DNA of 64,000 nucleotides from Pseudomonas sp. dw_612 (GTDB lineage Bacteria; Pseudomonadota; Gammaproteobacteria; Pseudomonadales; Pseudomonadaceae), in contig NZ_JAAVVC010000001.1 of the NCBI RefSeq assembly GCF_018449725.1, forward strand, positions 186,001-250,000, in the 5' to 3' direction. This document shows, in pieces, positions 50,288-59,115 of the stretch (position 1 is the stretch's first letter; the number at the start of each line of letters is the position of its first letter). Under the pieces are notes generated by a model. It had not been told where the DNA came from and made no database searches. It saw only the letters and a program-made list of their open reading frames with translations. The position numbers and the translations under genes are program-made.

Positions 50288-50467
50288 GGTACCCGGCCAA
50301 CTTTACGCATCTCGCGCAGTCAATGAGCGTCCTGTGCGAAATGGTGAAGATCAAAAAGGTGACAAATTAATTTATTGGTTGGACCTATGAAAAATTAATC
50401 CGCAACCATTCTGCAAGCGTAAAAAAGCCATAAAAATAAATGCGTGGCGCCTTTTTCAATGAGCACA

Positions 50468-50869
50468 TTACTCTGAGTCTAAATCCATCTGAATGCGGGC
50501 GGCGATAGACGGAGCCCAGTTTTGGCCGGTGATTTGAAAAGTCGAACGCTTTTTGCTGACAATACGAATGGCATACTCATTCGCAGAGCTTGAGACTGGC
50601 GTAATAAACAACCCAATGACTTCACCCCACGTAGCCATACCAGCTGGCGCTTCAGATTTGATCACACCTTTGCCCTTGTCCATTTCGACGATAGCCAAAT
50701 TAGTGCTCATAGCGCTTACCGATGACTTCCAAACCTCAGCAAAAGATTTATTTGAAACATTGACGGTTATACCGGTATCAGAAGGTTGAATGCCATCGAT
50801 CGTTGAACAAGCACTCATACCAAAACACAAAGCACTGACAGCCAAAATCTTGAACACTCTATTGATCAT
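50468..50869 (-). CDS. Small lipoprotein
   Basis: A 133-residue protein with the lipobox MSAC at about residues 18-21. The mature part is a small alpha/beta domain (FAEVWKSSVSAMSTNLAIVEMDKGKGVIKSE) resembling outer-membrane lipoproteins of unknown function. Confidence 0.6.
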   Translation of the reverse strand: MINRVFKILAVSALCFGMSACSTIDGIQPSDTGITVNVSNKSFAEVWKSSVSAMSTNLAIVEMDKGKGVIKSEAPAGMATWGEVIGLFITPVSSSANEYAIRIVSKKRSTFQITGQNWAPSIAARIQMDLDSE

Positions 50870-50929
50870 AAAAACTCCTTATTCATATGAAAATAAATCC
50901 ATCCCCTTTCCCCGCCCCCCCGAACCAGC

Positions 50930-51751
50930 TCATTCCAACCTATATTTTCTGAAAGAAATATATTTCGTAAAGCCGAATTTTATGTATGGCTTCCCATTAC
51001 CAGCGCGAAACGCAACGCCCACAACAATAAAATCAGCACCTTGTAATTCATCAACATCTTTCAGCCGAAAATCTTCAACAAGCTGTTCTTCCAGCTCATC
51101 ATCTTCAATTAAGATACTTGGCTCTTTTTTATAGTTTCCGCAATTGAGCCAAAGAGCTCCATTTTTTCGATTGACATTGTTTATCCGCCCCCAAAAGATC
51201 TTTGGCTCACCTAGAGGAACATTTAATATTTCACTTTGTGAGACTAGATGTTCTGCGAGCCCGCCTTCAAGTACTACCCGCCCACCGTCGGCAACCATTT
51301 TTATCTGTTTATCAGATTCAGAAAAATCCGCCTCTCGAGTTAGCTTCGTCAATATCTGCCTAAGTGATTTATTCTCAGGATAGTCTCCAACATTTGAATA
51401 TCGTCTGACGACACCCCAATTAGAATCTTTCCTTGACTTAGATTGCGACACTACAACATCAATAACTTGTTTACGCTGCTTATCCAGATCTATATTAATT
51501 ACAGACAAGGGCCCTGGAGATGCATCACCATCGTCATCAGGTATCAGAATAATTTTATTATTACATCCTTCAGCGTGATGAGCTGCAAAACATGGAGCCC
51601 GGAGGTACTTCTCGGTTGCAAATCCTTTAACAAACCACGATTTTTCGCGACATACATCGCACAGAATATTTCCTCGGTATTTTTCAGGATGTTCTTGATA
51701 CAACAAAATTGAACAATCTGAACCATCTACCACATAACAAACGTTTTCCAC
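50930..51751 (-). CDS. Hypothetical protein with N-terminal zinc-ribbon-like cysteines
   Basis: A 273-residue protein with a GTG start and GAGG 8 bases upstream. Residues about 31-63 contain CDVC, a later Cys, two His and GC, a possible zinc site. The rest is mixed alpha/beta without a recognised motif. It is AT-rich and island-like. Confidence 0.55.
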   Translation of the reverse strand: MENVCYVVDGSDCSILLYQEHPEKYRGNILCDVCREKSWFVKGFATEKYLRAPCFAAHHAEGCNNKIILIPDDDGDASPGPLSVINIDLDKQRKQVIDVVVSQSKSRKDSNWGVVRRYSNVGDYPENKSLRQILTKLTREADFSESDKQIKMVADGGRVVLEGGLAEHLVSQSEILNVPLGEPKIFWGRINNVNRKNGALWLNCGNYKKEPSILIEDDELEEQLVEDFRLKDVDELQGADFIVVGVAFRAGNGKPYIKFGFTKYISFRKYRLE

Positions 51752-51928
51752 TCAGCCATCCTCGCTAAATGTATGCCAGAGGCATTTTTCACCGTATTGC
51801 TACGGGGTATAAAAAAGGTGACGGATTTATTTAAAGACTAACTCCATGAAAAATAAATCTACCATCTTTCAACTCCGTTCTCTTGATGTAGTGAAAGTGG
51901 CCTAGATCGCGCAGCCACTACCATCCGC

Positions 51929-52426
51929 TCACTTCAATTTGCATGCTTGCATGAATTTGTCTGTTTCTCGTGTAGATCCACCTGCGGAAGCGGTTCCAGA
52001 CCATTTAGAGTCAAATTCTTCCGACTGAAGTCCGAGCTGAATTACTGACTTCGCATTACGAAGATCAGCTAAAACCTTAAGAATTTCCTCTTTCTCACGA
52101 GTGATGTACTGAGCGTAATCGTTATTACGCTGAGCGCTCTCCGCCGTGAAGTGGTGAATCTCACCTTGATCTACTTTGATCAGAAGTTTCCACTCTGAAC
52201 TGGTCCGCCCGTCCGCCCATTTTTCTTTTTGCAAGAGCGCAAGGGAAAGCCCTTCCGAATCGCAGTCGAACGCAACCGCTTGGCTCAGGCTAATGTTGCC
52301 AAAAAGCATTGCTTTCTTGCCACCCGAAAAGATGTCGTCTTGAGTGCTGGTACTCCAATCAGCACTAGCAACTGATGGAATGGCGATACCGAGAAATAAA
52401 ACCGTTGCGGCTATCCCTGCTTTCAT
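51929..52426 (-). CDS. Secreted hypothetical protein
   Basis: A 165-residue protein with a signal peptide ending ASA before DWSTST. It has two cysteines (FDCDSE, MQACKLK) that may pair. The secreted, small, cysteine-bearing form next to the type VI genes recalls an immunity protein, but there is no toxin next to it. Confidence 0.55.
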   Translation of the reverse strand: MKAGIAATVLFLGIAIPSVASADWSTSTQDDIFSGGKKAMLFGNISLSQAVAFDCDSEGLSLALLQKEKWADGRTSSEWKLLIKVDQGEIHHFTAESAQRNNDYAQYITREKEEILKVLADLRNAKSVIQLGLQSEEFDSKWSGTASAGGSTRETDKFMQACKLK

Positions 52427-52640
52427 GTCGATACCCTTCGGAAAGATAGGGTGATCTTAGCCGCTCTATGGGCACCTTGCCATCACGTCACGCGCTGGAT
52501 CTACGGTGGGTGATTGCCACCCTCCTCGCTTCGAGTCCGATGTAGGGCCCACCCACGAAATTAGCCACTATCGGCATTCGCATGCCAAACGTGATCGAAC
52601 TCAAGATGTCGCGAACGCAGCTCCAAAAACACACAGGCAC

Positions 52641-52669
52641 AAAAAAGGGCCCACCTTTCGGTGAGCCCC
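52641..52669 (-). terminator. Terminator of tRNA-Val
   Basis: On the minus strand GGGCTCACCG-AAA-GGTGGGCCC followed by TTTTTT, about 30 bases beyond the tRNA 3' end. Confidence 0.8.
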
Positions 52670-52699
52670 TCTAGACCGCCCAGCAGAGCGGATTTTGTT

Positions 52700-52776
52700 T
52701 GGTAGGCGCGATTGGACTCGAACCAACGACCCCCACCATGTCAAGGTGGTGCTCTAACCAACTGAGCTACGTGCCT
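52700..52776 (-). tRNA. tRNA-Val (anticodon GAC)
   Basis: A 77-base cloverleaf with encoded CCA. Anticodon stem CCACC/GGTGG, loop TTGACAT gives GAC. The acceptor stem AGGCACG/CGCGCCT has one A-C mismatch at the fifth pair. It marks the right border of the AT-rich type VI island. Confidence 0.93.
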
Positions 52777-52959
52777 GCTGTGAGGCGGCATTCTACGGAA
52801 TTCCGGAGGGGTGTCAACACCTTTTTTCGAGCTAACCCTATGAATATGCAAAATATTTAATTTCGCTGCTGCGACGAAGATTTTCCGGTGGCTGGCGGCG
52901 GTTTTTTATCTCGGGTAGGATCGGTGCACTCGTAAAATATATTAAACAGAGGCTGCAGG

Positions 52960-54243
52960 ATGGCGAACACCCCCTACCCAGAGTCCTATTACGCTGCATC
53001 GGCGAATGCGGTTCCGCCGCGCCCGGTTTTGCAGGATGACGTAGAGACTGATGTCTGTGTGATTGGCGCCGGTTATACCGGGTTGTCCTCTGCCCTGTTT
53101 TTGCTGGAGAACGGTTTTAAGGTAACGGTGCTTGAGGCGGCCAAGGTTGGGTTTGGGGCGTCGGGGCGTAATGGTGGCCAGATCGTTAACAGTTATAGCC
53201 GTGACATTGATGTGATCGAGCGCAGTGTCGGGCCCAGGCAGGCGCAGTTGCTGGGGCAGATGGCGTTTGAGGGGGGGCGGATTATTCGTGAGCGGGTCGC
53301 CAAATATAATATCCAGTGCGACTTGAAGGACGGCGGTGTGTTCGCGGCCATCACGGCCAAGCAGATGGGTCATCTGGAATCGCAGAAACGTCTGTGGGAG
53401 CGGTTCGGGCATACGCAGCTTGAGTTGTTGGATCGAAAGCGCATCCGTGAAGTGGTGGCGTGCGATCAGTATGTCGGCGGCATGCTCGACATGAGCGGCG
53501 GGCATATTCATCCGTTGAACCTGGCGCTGGGTGAAGCGGCGGCCGTGGAGTCGTTGGGCGGCACTATTTATGAGCAGTCGCCAGCGGTGCGCATTGAGCG
53601 CGGGGCGAATCCGGTGGTGCATACGCCGCAAGGTAAGGTTCGGGCCAAGTTCATCATTGTTGCGGGCAACGCTTACCTCGGGAATCTGGTGCCGGAGTTG
53701 GCGGCGAAGTCGATGCCCTGCGGGACGCAGGTGATCACCACCGAGCCGCTGGGCGATGCGTTGGCCAAGGCGCTGTTGCCGCAGGATTACTGTGTCGAGG
53801 ACTGCAATTATTTGCTCGATTACTACCGGCTGACCGGGGACAAGCGTTTGGTCTTCGGCGGTGGCGTGGTGTATGGCGCGCGGGATCCGGCGAACATTGA
53901 GGCAATTATTCGGCCGAAGATGCTTAAGGCGTTTCCGCAGTTGAAAGACGTGAAAATTGATTACGCCTGGACCGGAAATTTCCTGCTGACTTTGTCGCGT
54001 CTTCCGCAGGTTGGGCGGTTGGGGGATAACATTTATTATTCCCAGGGTTGCAGCGGGCATGGGGTGACGTATACGCATCTGGCGGGCAAGGTGCTGGCTG
54101 AAGCGTTGCGCGGGCAGGCTGAGCGGTTTGATGCGTTTGCGGATTTGCCGCATTACCCGTTTCCGGGCGGGCAGTTGCTGCGCACGCCGTTTGCGGCGTT
54201 GGGAGCTTGGTATTACGGGTTGCGGGATAAATTCGGTTACTAA
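52960..54243 (+). CDS. FAD-dependent amine oxidoreductase (PuuB/OrdL-like)
   Basis: A 427-residue protein. The N-terminal Rossmann motif VCVIGAGYTGLSSALFLLE and the FAD-contact loop FGASGRNGGQIVNSYS match gamma-glutamylputrescine oxidase (PuuB) and related DAO-fold enzymes. The C-terminus YSQGCSGHGVTYTHLAGKVLAEAL is typical. It likely oxidises a polyamine-derived amine to an aldehyde. No puu partners are adjacent. Confidence 0.85.
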   Translation: MANTPYPESYYAASANAVPPRPVLQDDVETDVCVIGAGYTGLSSALFLLENGFKVTVLEAAKVGFGASGRNGGQIVNSYSRDIDVIERSVGPRQAQLLGQMAFEGGRIIRERVAKYNIQCDLKDGGVFAAITAKQMGHLESQKRLWERFGHTQLELLDRKRIREVVACDQYVGGMLDMSGGHIHPLNLALGEAAAVESLGGTIYEQSPAVRIERGANPVVHTPQGKVRAKFIIVAGNAYLGNLVPELAAKSMPCGTQVITTEPLGDALAKALLPQDYCVEDCNYLLDYYRLTGDKRLVFGGGVVYGARDPANIEAIIRPKMLKAFPQLKDVKIDYAWTGNFLLTLSRLPQVGRLGDNIYYSQGCSGHGVTYTHLAGKVLAEALRGQAERFDAFADLPHYPFPGGQLLRTPFAALGAWYYGLRDKFGY

Positions 54244-54263
54244 GTAAGCCACACCACAATCCA

Positions 54264-54355
54264 ATGTGGGAGCGGGCTTGCTCGCGAAAGCGGTGTGTCA
54301 GTCAATATTGATGTCGACTGATACACCGCTTTCGCGAGCAAGCCCGCTCCCACAT
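54264..54355. repeat. REP doublet (33-bp inverted arms)
   Basis: Perfect 33-base arms containing GGGAGCGGGCTTGCTCGCGAAAG flank a 26-base spacer. This is the Pseudomonas REP class, lying between convergent genes. Confidence 0.9.
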
Positions 54356-54375
54356 TTTGTTTTGTGTTGTGCCTG

Positions 54376-55224
54376 TTAATCGGGGAAGTCTGCACCTTCG
54401 CTGACGCTGGCCCAGCCTTCGAAATCCTTACGCAGGGCTTCGATCTTGCCGCGTCCGCCGGCCAGTGCCGCTTTGCCCAGCAGCAGGCGCAACGGTGGGT
54501 TTTCGGCCTCGACCGCATCGACGATCGCCACCGCCGCCCGCACCGGGTCACCCGGTTGTTTGCCGTTGTAGCCCCGGATCATGTCCATGCGCTTGCCCGC
54601 TGTTTCATCGTAATCACTGATGGTCCGACTCGCTTCATTGGCCGAGCGCCCTGCCCAATCGGTGCGGAATCCGCTGGGTTCAACGATCAGCACTTTGATG
54701 CCCAGCGGCCCGACTTCCTGGGACAGGGATTCGGAAATACCTTCCACAGCAAACTTGGTGGCGTGGTAGAAACTCACCGCCGGGAACGCGACGATGCCGC
54801 CGACGGACGAGATGTTCACCACCGAACCGCTGCGCTGCTGACGCATGCCGGGCAACACGGCGCGGGTCATCTGCACGAGGCCCCAGACGTTGATTTCCAT
54901 CATGTTGCGCACTTGCTCCAGATCGCTTTCTTCGAACGAACCGAAATAGCCAATCCCTGCATTGTTCACCAGCACGTCGATGCGACCGAAACGTGCGTGG
55001 GCGGCGTCCACGGCAGCGCTGATTTGCGCCGGGTCGGTGACGTCCAGCTGCAAGACCAGCGCAAGGTCTTCGTGGTCTTTGACGATGTCTTCGACCTGCG
55101 CCGGGTTACGCGCGGTAACCACGGTCGGATAGCCGAGGCTGAGGGTGTGCAGGGCCAGTTGACGGCCGAAACCTGTTGAGCAGCCGGTGATGAACCAGAC
55201 CGGTTTTGTAGTCGATGCAGTCAT
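54376..55224 (-). CDS. Short-chain dehydrogenase/reductase
   Basis: A 282-residue protein. I chose the ATG at 55224, preceded by GGAGGAAG. The NAD(P) motif is TGCSTGFGRQLAL, NNAG is followed by the catalytic Ser in ISSVGG, and YHATK supplies Tyr and Lys. It belongs to the classical SDR group (oxidoreductase SDR family). It is divergent from a LysR gene that probably regulates it. Confidence 0.88.
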   Translation of the reverse strand: MTASTTKPVWFITGCSTGFGRQLALHTLSLGYPTVVTARNPAQVEDIVKDHEDLALVLQLDVTDPAQISAAVDAAHARFGRIDVLVNNAGIGYFGSFEESDLEQVRNMMEINVWGLVQMTRAVLPGMRQQRSGSVVNISSVGGIVAFPAVSFYHATKFAVEGISESLSQEVGPLGIKVLIVEPSGFRTDWAGRSANEASRTISDYDETAGKRMDMIRGYNGKQPGDPVRAAVAIVDAVEAENPPLRLLLGKAALAGGRGKIEALRKDFEGWASVSEGADFPD

Positions 55225-55340
55225 GCGGGTCTTCCTCCAGGTCACTGCCCGCAGGTGCGAGCGATGTCCTAGAGTATGGGCACGCCTGGCTTTGCGAAAA
55301 AGAGCCATAATCTGCAAGACCTTTTCGGAAAAACCACATA

Positions 55341-56240
55341 ATGAAAGACCCGGATTTCCAGCAACTGCGGCTATTCATGCAGGTCGCCCAGGCCAAAAGC
55401 TTCACCAGCGCCGCCGATGCCACGGGGTTGTCGGTGTCCACGGTCAGCCATGCCGTGCGCGAACTGGAGAAACAACTGGGGCTGCGTTTGCTGAACCGGA
55501 CCACCCGCAGCGTCAACATCACGGAAGCGGGCGAACAGTTGATCAGCAAGATCGCACCGCTGATGGAGGATCTGGGCCTGGCATTGCGCAGTGCGTCGGC
55601 GGCAGGCGATGAGGTGGCCGGGACGTTGCGTTTGAGCGTGCCTTCAAGCGCCAGTCGGCTGATCCTGCAACCGCTGCTGCGGCGGTTTCTGCTGGCACAT
55701 CCGGGGATCAATCTGGAAGTCGCGGTGGACAACAGCCTGATCGATATCGTCACCCAACGCTTCGACGCCGGGATTCGTTACGACGACGTGCTGGCCCAGG
55801 ACATGGTGGTGGTGCCGATTCTGACGGACATGCGCTTTGTGGTGGTGGCCTCGCCGGAGTACCTGGAATGTCGGATGATTCCGCAGCAGCCGCAGGATTT
55901 GTTGCAGCACGAATGCCTGAATTATCGCAGCGCCGCGTCAGGCGCCCTGCCCCGCTGGGATTTCGAGAAGGACGGCAAGCACACGCGGGTTGCGGTCAAG
56001 GGACGGCTGGCGACCAATGACAGTGATTTGCTGTTGCGGGCGGCACTGGATGGGTTTGGGTTTGCGTACTTGTCCCATGCGCCGATTGCGCAGCATGTGG
56101 AGAGTGGGGCGTTGGTGTCGGTGCTGGAGGATTGGGTGCCGACCAGCACGCTTTATCTGTATTACTTTGAGCGCAATAACACGCCGAAGAAATTGCGGGC
56201 GTTTATTGATTTTTTGAAGGGTGAGGCTGAAATAAATTAG
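55341..56240 (+). CDS. LysR-family transcriptional regulator
   Basis: A 299-residue protein with N-terminal helix-turn-helix (LFMQVAQAKSFTSAADATG, STVSHAVRELEKQLGLRLL) and a substrate-binding domain. It is transcribed away from the SDR gene across 116 bases, the standard arrangement for LysR control of a neighbour. Confidence 0.92.
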   Translation: MKDPDFQQLRLFMQVAQAKSFTSAADATGLSVSTVSHAVRELEKQLGLRLLNRTTRSVNITEAGEQLISKIAPLMEDLGLALRSASAAGDEVAGTLRLSVPSSASRLILQPLLRRFLLAHPGINLEVAVDNSLIDIVTQRFDAGIRYDDVLAQDMVVVPILTDMRFVVVASPEYLECRMIPQQPQDLLQHECLNYRSAASGALPRWDFEKDGKHTRVAVKGRLATNDSDLLLRAALDGFGFAYLSHAPIAQHVESGALVSVLEDWVPTSTLYLYYFERNNTPKKLRAFIDFLKGEAEIN

Positions 56241-56261
56241 TCCCAAACAACACAGATCCCC

Positions 56262-56351
56262 TGTGGGAGCGGGCTTGCTCGCGAAAGCGGTGTGGCAGGC
56301 GACATAGATGTCGACTGACATGGCCTCTTCGCGAGCAAGCCCGCTCCCACA
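56262..56351. repeat. REP doublet
   Basis: Arms of 24 bases (TGTGGGAGCGGGCTTGCTCGCGAA and complement) separated by 42 bases, between the convergent LysR and XdhC genes. Same class as the doublet at 54264. Confidence 0.9.
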
Positions 56352-56364
56352 AGGAGACCAGTGT

Positions 56365-57336
56365 TCAGAGGCGATGTCGCGGGATGCCGCTACGGATTCG
56401 CAAGATGTCAGCGAGAACCGCCAAGGCAATTTCCGCCGGGGTTTTGCTTCCAAGGTTCAATCCGATTGGAGCGTGAATTCTTGCAAGCTCCGCATCCCCC
56501 AACCCACCAATCCTGCGCAACCGCTCAAAGCGCTTCTGCGACGTCTGCATCGAGCCCATCACGCCGATGTAAAACGCCTCGGTGCGCACGGCTTCCATCA
56601 TCGCCAAATCATCGATGCGCGGATCATGGGTCAGCGCCACCACCGCCGTGTCGCTGTGACAGCCGCCATCGGCGATAAACACCGACGGTAATTGTCGGCG
56701 AATCTCGACGCCCTCCAGCACCACACCTTCCAGCACTTCGTCCCGGGGATCGCACAGAATCACTTCGAAGCCCAGGCCCACGGCAAATTCCGCACAGGCC
56801 TGGGCAACGCTGGAATACCCCGCCAGCAGTAAGCGTTGAGCCGCACCAATCCGCACGCGCACCCGATCAATCTCACGTTCGATGCGCACACCTTGCTCGC
56901 TGTCCGCGAACACGCCGCGCGCACCGCTGGCCAGCTCGACCTCGCGGATCAACCGACGCTGCCCGAGCAGCGCCGATTCCAGTTCCCGCAGATGCACCTG
57001 AACCTCGCAATCCGAACCAAGCTTCTCCACCAACACATCGAGCACGCCGCCACAGGGCAGGCTCACCCGTGAGCGCGGGTCATCGCCTTCGCCGTAACGC
57101 ACGACGCTGACGGCTTGCTCGAACAAACCTTCGGCCACCCGCTCAAGGAAATCTTCCTCAACACAGCCACCGGACAGCGAACCGATCCACTGCCCTTGCG
57201 CGTTCACCGCCAGCAGCGAGCCCGGCGCACGGGGCGCCGAGCCATAAGTCGCAAGCACCGTGCACAACCACACACGTTGGCCGGCCACCGACCATTCCAG
57301 CGCCCGGCGCACCACTTGCAGATCGAGATGCTGCAT
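56365..57336 (-). CDS. XdhC-family molybdenum enzyme maturation factor
   Basis: A 323-residue protein. The N-terminal XdhC/CoxI domain has APRAPGSLLAV and SLSGGCVEEDF. The C-terminal Rossmann domain has HDPRIDDLAMMEA and YIGVMGS. XdhC proteins hold and sulfurate the molybdenum cofactor before insertion. It follows the cytochrome gene by 1 base and serves the Mo enzyme of the same operon. Confidence 0.92.
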   Translation of the reverse strand: MQHLDLQVVRRALEWSVAGQRVWLCTVLATYGSAPRAPGSLLAVNAQGQWIGSLSGGCVEEDFLERVAEGLFEQAVSVVRYGEGDDPRSRVSLPCGGVLDVLVEKLGSDCEVQVHLRELESALLGQRRLIREVELASGARGVFADSEQGVRIEREIDRVRVRIGAAQRLLLAGYSSVAQACAEFAVGLGFEVILCDPRDEVLEGVVLEGVEIRRQLPSVFIADGGCHSDTAVVALTHDPRIDDLAMMEAVRTEAFYIGVMGSMQTSQKRFERLRRIGGLGDAELARIHAPIGLNLGSKTPAEIALAVLADILRIRSGIPRHRL

Positions 57337-57337
57337 G

Positions 57338-58573
57338 TCAGTGCGCCTTGTGCTCGGCTGGTGGAGCGTCCGCTTGCAGTTTCTGCACGTCGCTGACGAC
57401 CAGTTCCGCCGATTGCCCGCCCCAACCCTGACGCAAGTAATTCAACAGATCGGTCAGTTGTTCGTGATTGAGTTTGTCAGCGAAGCCCGGCATCGGTTGC
57501 ATGCGTTCGAACCCGGCGAATTTCTGCTCGCCGATGCCATCCTCGATCACCCGCAGCAGGTTGCGCGGGTCTTCCAGGCGCAACGTGGTGTTGCCGCGCA
57601 TGGCCACCGCGATGTGCGGTTTGCCCTCGCCGTTCGGTGCGTGGCAACCGGCGCAGACGTTGAGGTAATCCTGACGACCGCGCTGGGCGCTCGGGCTCAT
57701 CCTGTCCAGCGGCACTTCGGTCAGCACTTTGGCCGCAGGCGCTGGATCGCCCAGCAAATAAGTCGCCATCGCCGACAGGTCCGGATCGCTGAGGCCTTGG
57801 GTGCTGTTGTGGAACACCGGGAACATCTCGTTGAACATCGTGCCCTGGGCGCTCATGCCGTGCTTGAGGAACGAGCTCAGGTCTTGATGATTCCAGCCGC
57901 GCGCGGCCAAATCAGTGGCCAGCAGGCTGGGCGCCAGATAACCATTGAGCACGCCGCCAGTCAGGCGTTTGTCCTGTTGCATCGCGCCGGGCAAGCCGCG
58001 TGGAGTGTGGCATTCGCCGCAGTGACCGAGCACTTCGACCATGTACTCGCCGCGCTTGAAGGCTTCGCTTTTGCCCTCGGTCGGCGCGAGTTTCACGTCC
58101 TTGCCGTAGAGCATGTTCCAGCCCATCAAACCGAGGCGCACGTTGAATGGAAAGCTCAGGCTGGTGACCGGCGCCGCCCGTTCGATGGGTTCGACAGTTT
58201 TCAGGTACGCATGAATCGCGTCGGAATCTTCGCGCGGCATCAGGTGATACGAGGTGTACGGCATCGCCGGGTACAGGTTCGCACCATCCCGGCGTTTGCC
58301 TTCGGTGAGCGCGGCAAAGAATTCGTCATCGCTGTACAGACCGATACCGTGCTCTTTGCTCGGGGTGATGTTGGTGCCGTAGATCGTGCCGAACGGCGAG
58401 ACAATCGGCAGACCGCCCGCATACGGCGCGCCACCCGGTGCGGTATGGCAGGCCATGCAGTCGGCGGCGCGAGCGAGGTATTCGCCGCGCTTCACCTGAT
58501 CATCCGCGTGAGCCAGCAACACCGGCGCAGCCAGACCGACCGCCAGCGTCAGGCGGGAAAGTAGATGCTTCAT
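57338..58573 (-). CDS. Triheme cytochrome c subunit of Mo dehydrogenase
   Basis: A 411-residue protein starting at MKHLLSRL with AAGGAGGG upstream. A signal peptide ends AHA before DDQVKRG. Three heme sites are CMACH (39-43), CGECH (185-189) and CAGCH (307-311). It passes electrons from the Mo/Fe-S subunits to the respiratory chain in the periplasm. Confidence 0.92.
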   Translation of the reverse strand: MKHLLSRLTLAVGLAAPVLLAHADDQVKRGEYLARAADCMACHTAPGGAPYAGGLPIVSPFGTIYGTNITPSKEHGIGLYSDDEFFAALTEGKRRDGANLYPAMPYTSYHLMPREDSDAIHAYLKTVEPIERAAPVTSLSFPFNVRLGLMGWNMLYGKDVKLAPTEGKSEAFKRGEYMVEVLGHCGECHTPRGLPGAMQQDKRLTGGVLNGYLAPSLLATDLAARGWNHQDLSSFLKHGMSAQGTMFNEMFPVFHNSTQGLSDPDLSAMATYLLGDPAPAAKVLTEVPLDRMSPSAQRGRQDYLNVCAGCHAPNGEGKPHIAVAMRGNTTLRLEDPRNLLRVIEDGIGEQKFAGFERMQPMPGFADKLNHEQLTDLLNYLRQGWGGQSAELVVSDVQKLQADAPPAEHKAH

Positions 58574-58575
58574 GC

Positions 58576-59115
58576 TTAACCCTCCTTGACCAGGCCGAGA
58601 TCGGTCAGCACGTTGCGCGTCGCGCTGTAGTAGCGCACGTAGCCAGTGCAGCGGCAGATGTGATGGCCGAGGCTGTCCTCGATGACTTTTTCGAGTTGGC
58701 TTTTGACGATTGGCTGGCGTTGCAGCTTCTCGACCAGCACCGTCGCCGCATTCACAAAACCCGGCGCGCAGTAGCTGCACTGGAAGGCGAACTCATCGAC
58801 GAAACGCTGCTGGATCGGGTTCAGTTCGGTGACTTTGCCCTGCTCATCACGGGTCGCGTGGCCTTCGATGGTCCGCACTTTCTTGCCTTCGAAATAGTGC
58901 GCGCCAGTGATGCAGGTGCGCACTTCTTCGCTGGTGCCGTCCGGGTTATCGACGATCACCACGCAGGCGTGGCAAATGCCCTGGCCGCAGCCGAGGCGCG
59001 AGCCGGTGAGGTTTTTATATTCGTGCAGGTAGTCGATCATCGGCAGGTCATCAGGGATGTCCACCGGGCCGACGGATTGACCGTTGAGGGTCAGTTGAAG
59101 CGGACGGTTAGCCAT
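58576..59115 (-). CDS. 2Fe-2S subunit of Mo dehydrogenase
   Basis: A 179-residue protein. The N-terminal plant-type 2Fe-2S site uses C43, C48, C51 and C68 (GCGQGICHACVV). The C-terminal 2Fe-2S helical domain has CSYCAPGF and ICRCTGY. It overlaps the Mo subunit gene by 8 bases. Confidence 0.93.
   Translation of the reverse strand: MANRPLQLTLNGQSVGPVDIPDDLPMIDYLHEYKNLTGSRLGCGQGICHACVVIVDNPDGTSEEVRTCITGAHYFEGKKVRTIEGHATRDEQGKVTELNPIQQRFVDEFAFQCSYCAPGFVNAATVLVEKLQRQPIVKSQLEKVIEDSLGHHICRCTGYVRYYSATRNVLTDLGLVKEG

Noticed and set aside
52942..54264. 440-codon minus-strand frame
   Set aside because: Antisense to the FAD oxidoreductase gene; Arg/Pro/His-rich shadow composition.
57260..58564. 434-codon plus-strand frame
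   Set aside because: Antisense to the triheme cytochrome c gene, whose three CxxCH sites make it the real one.
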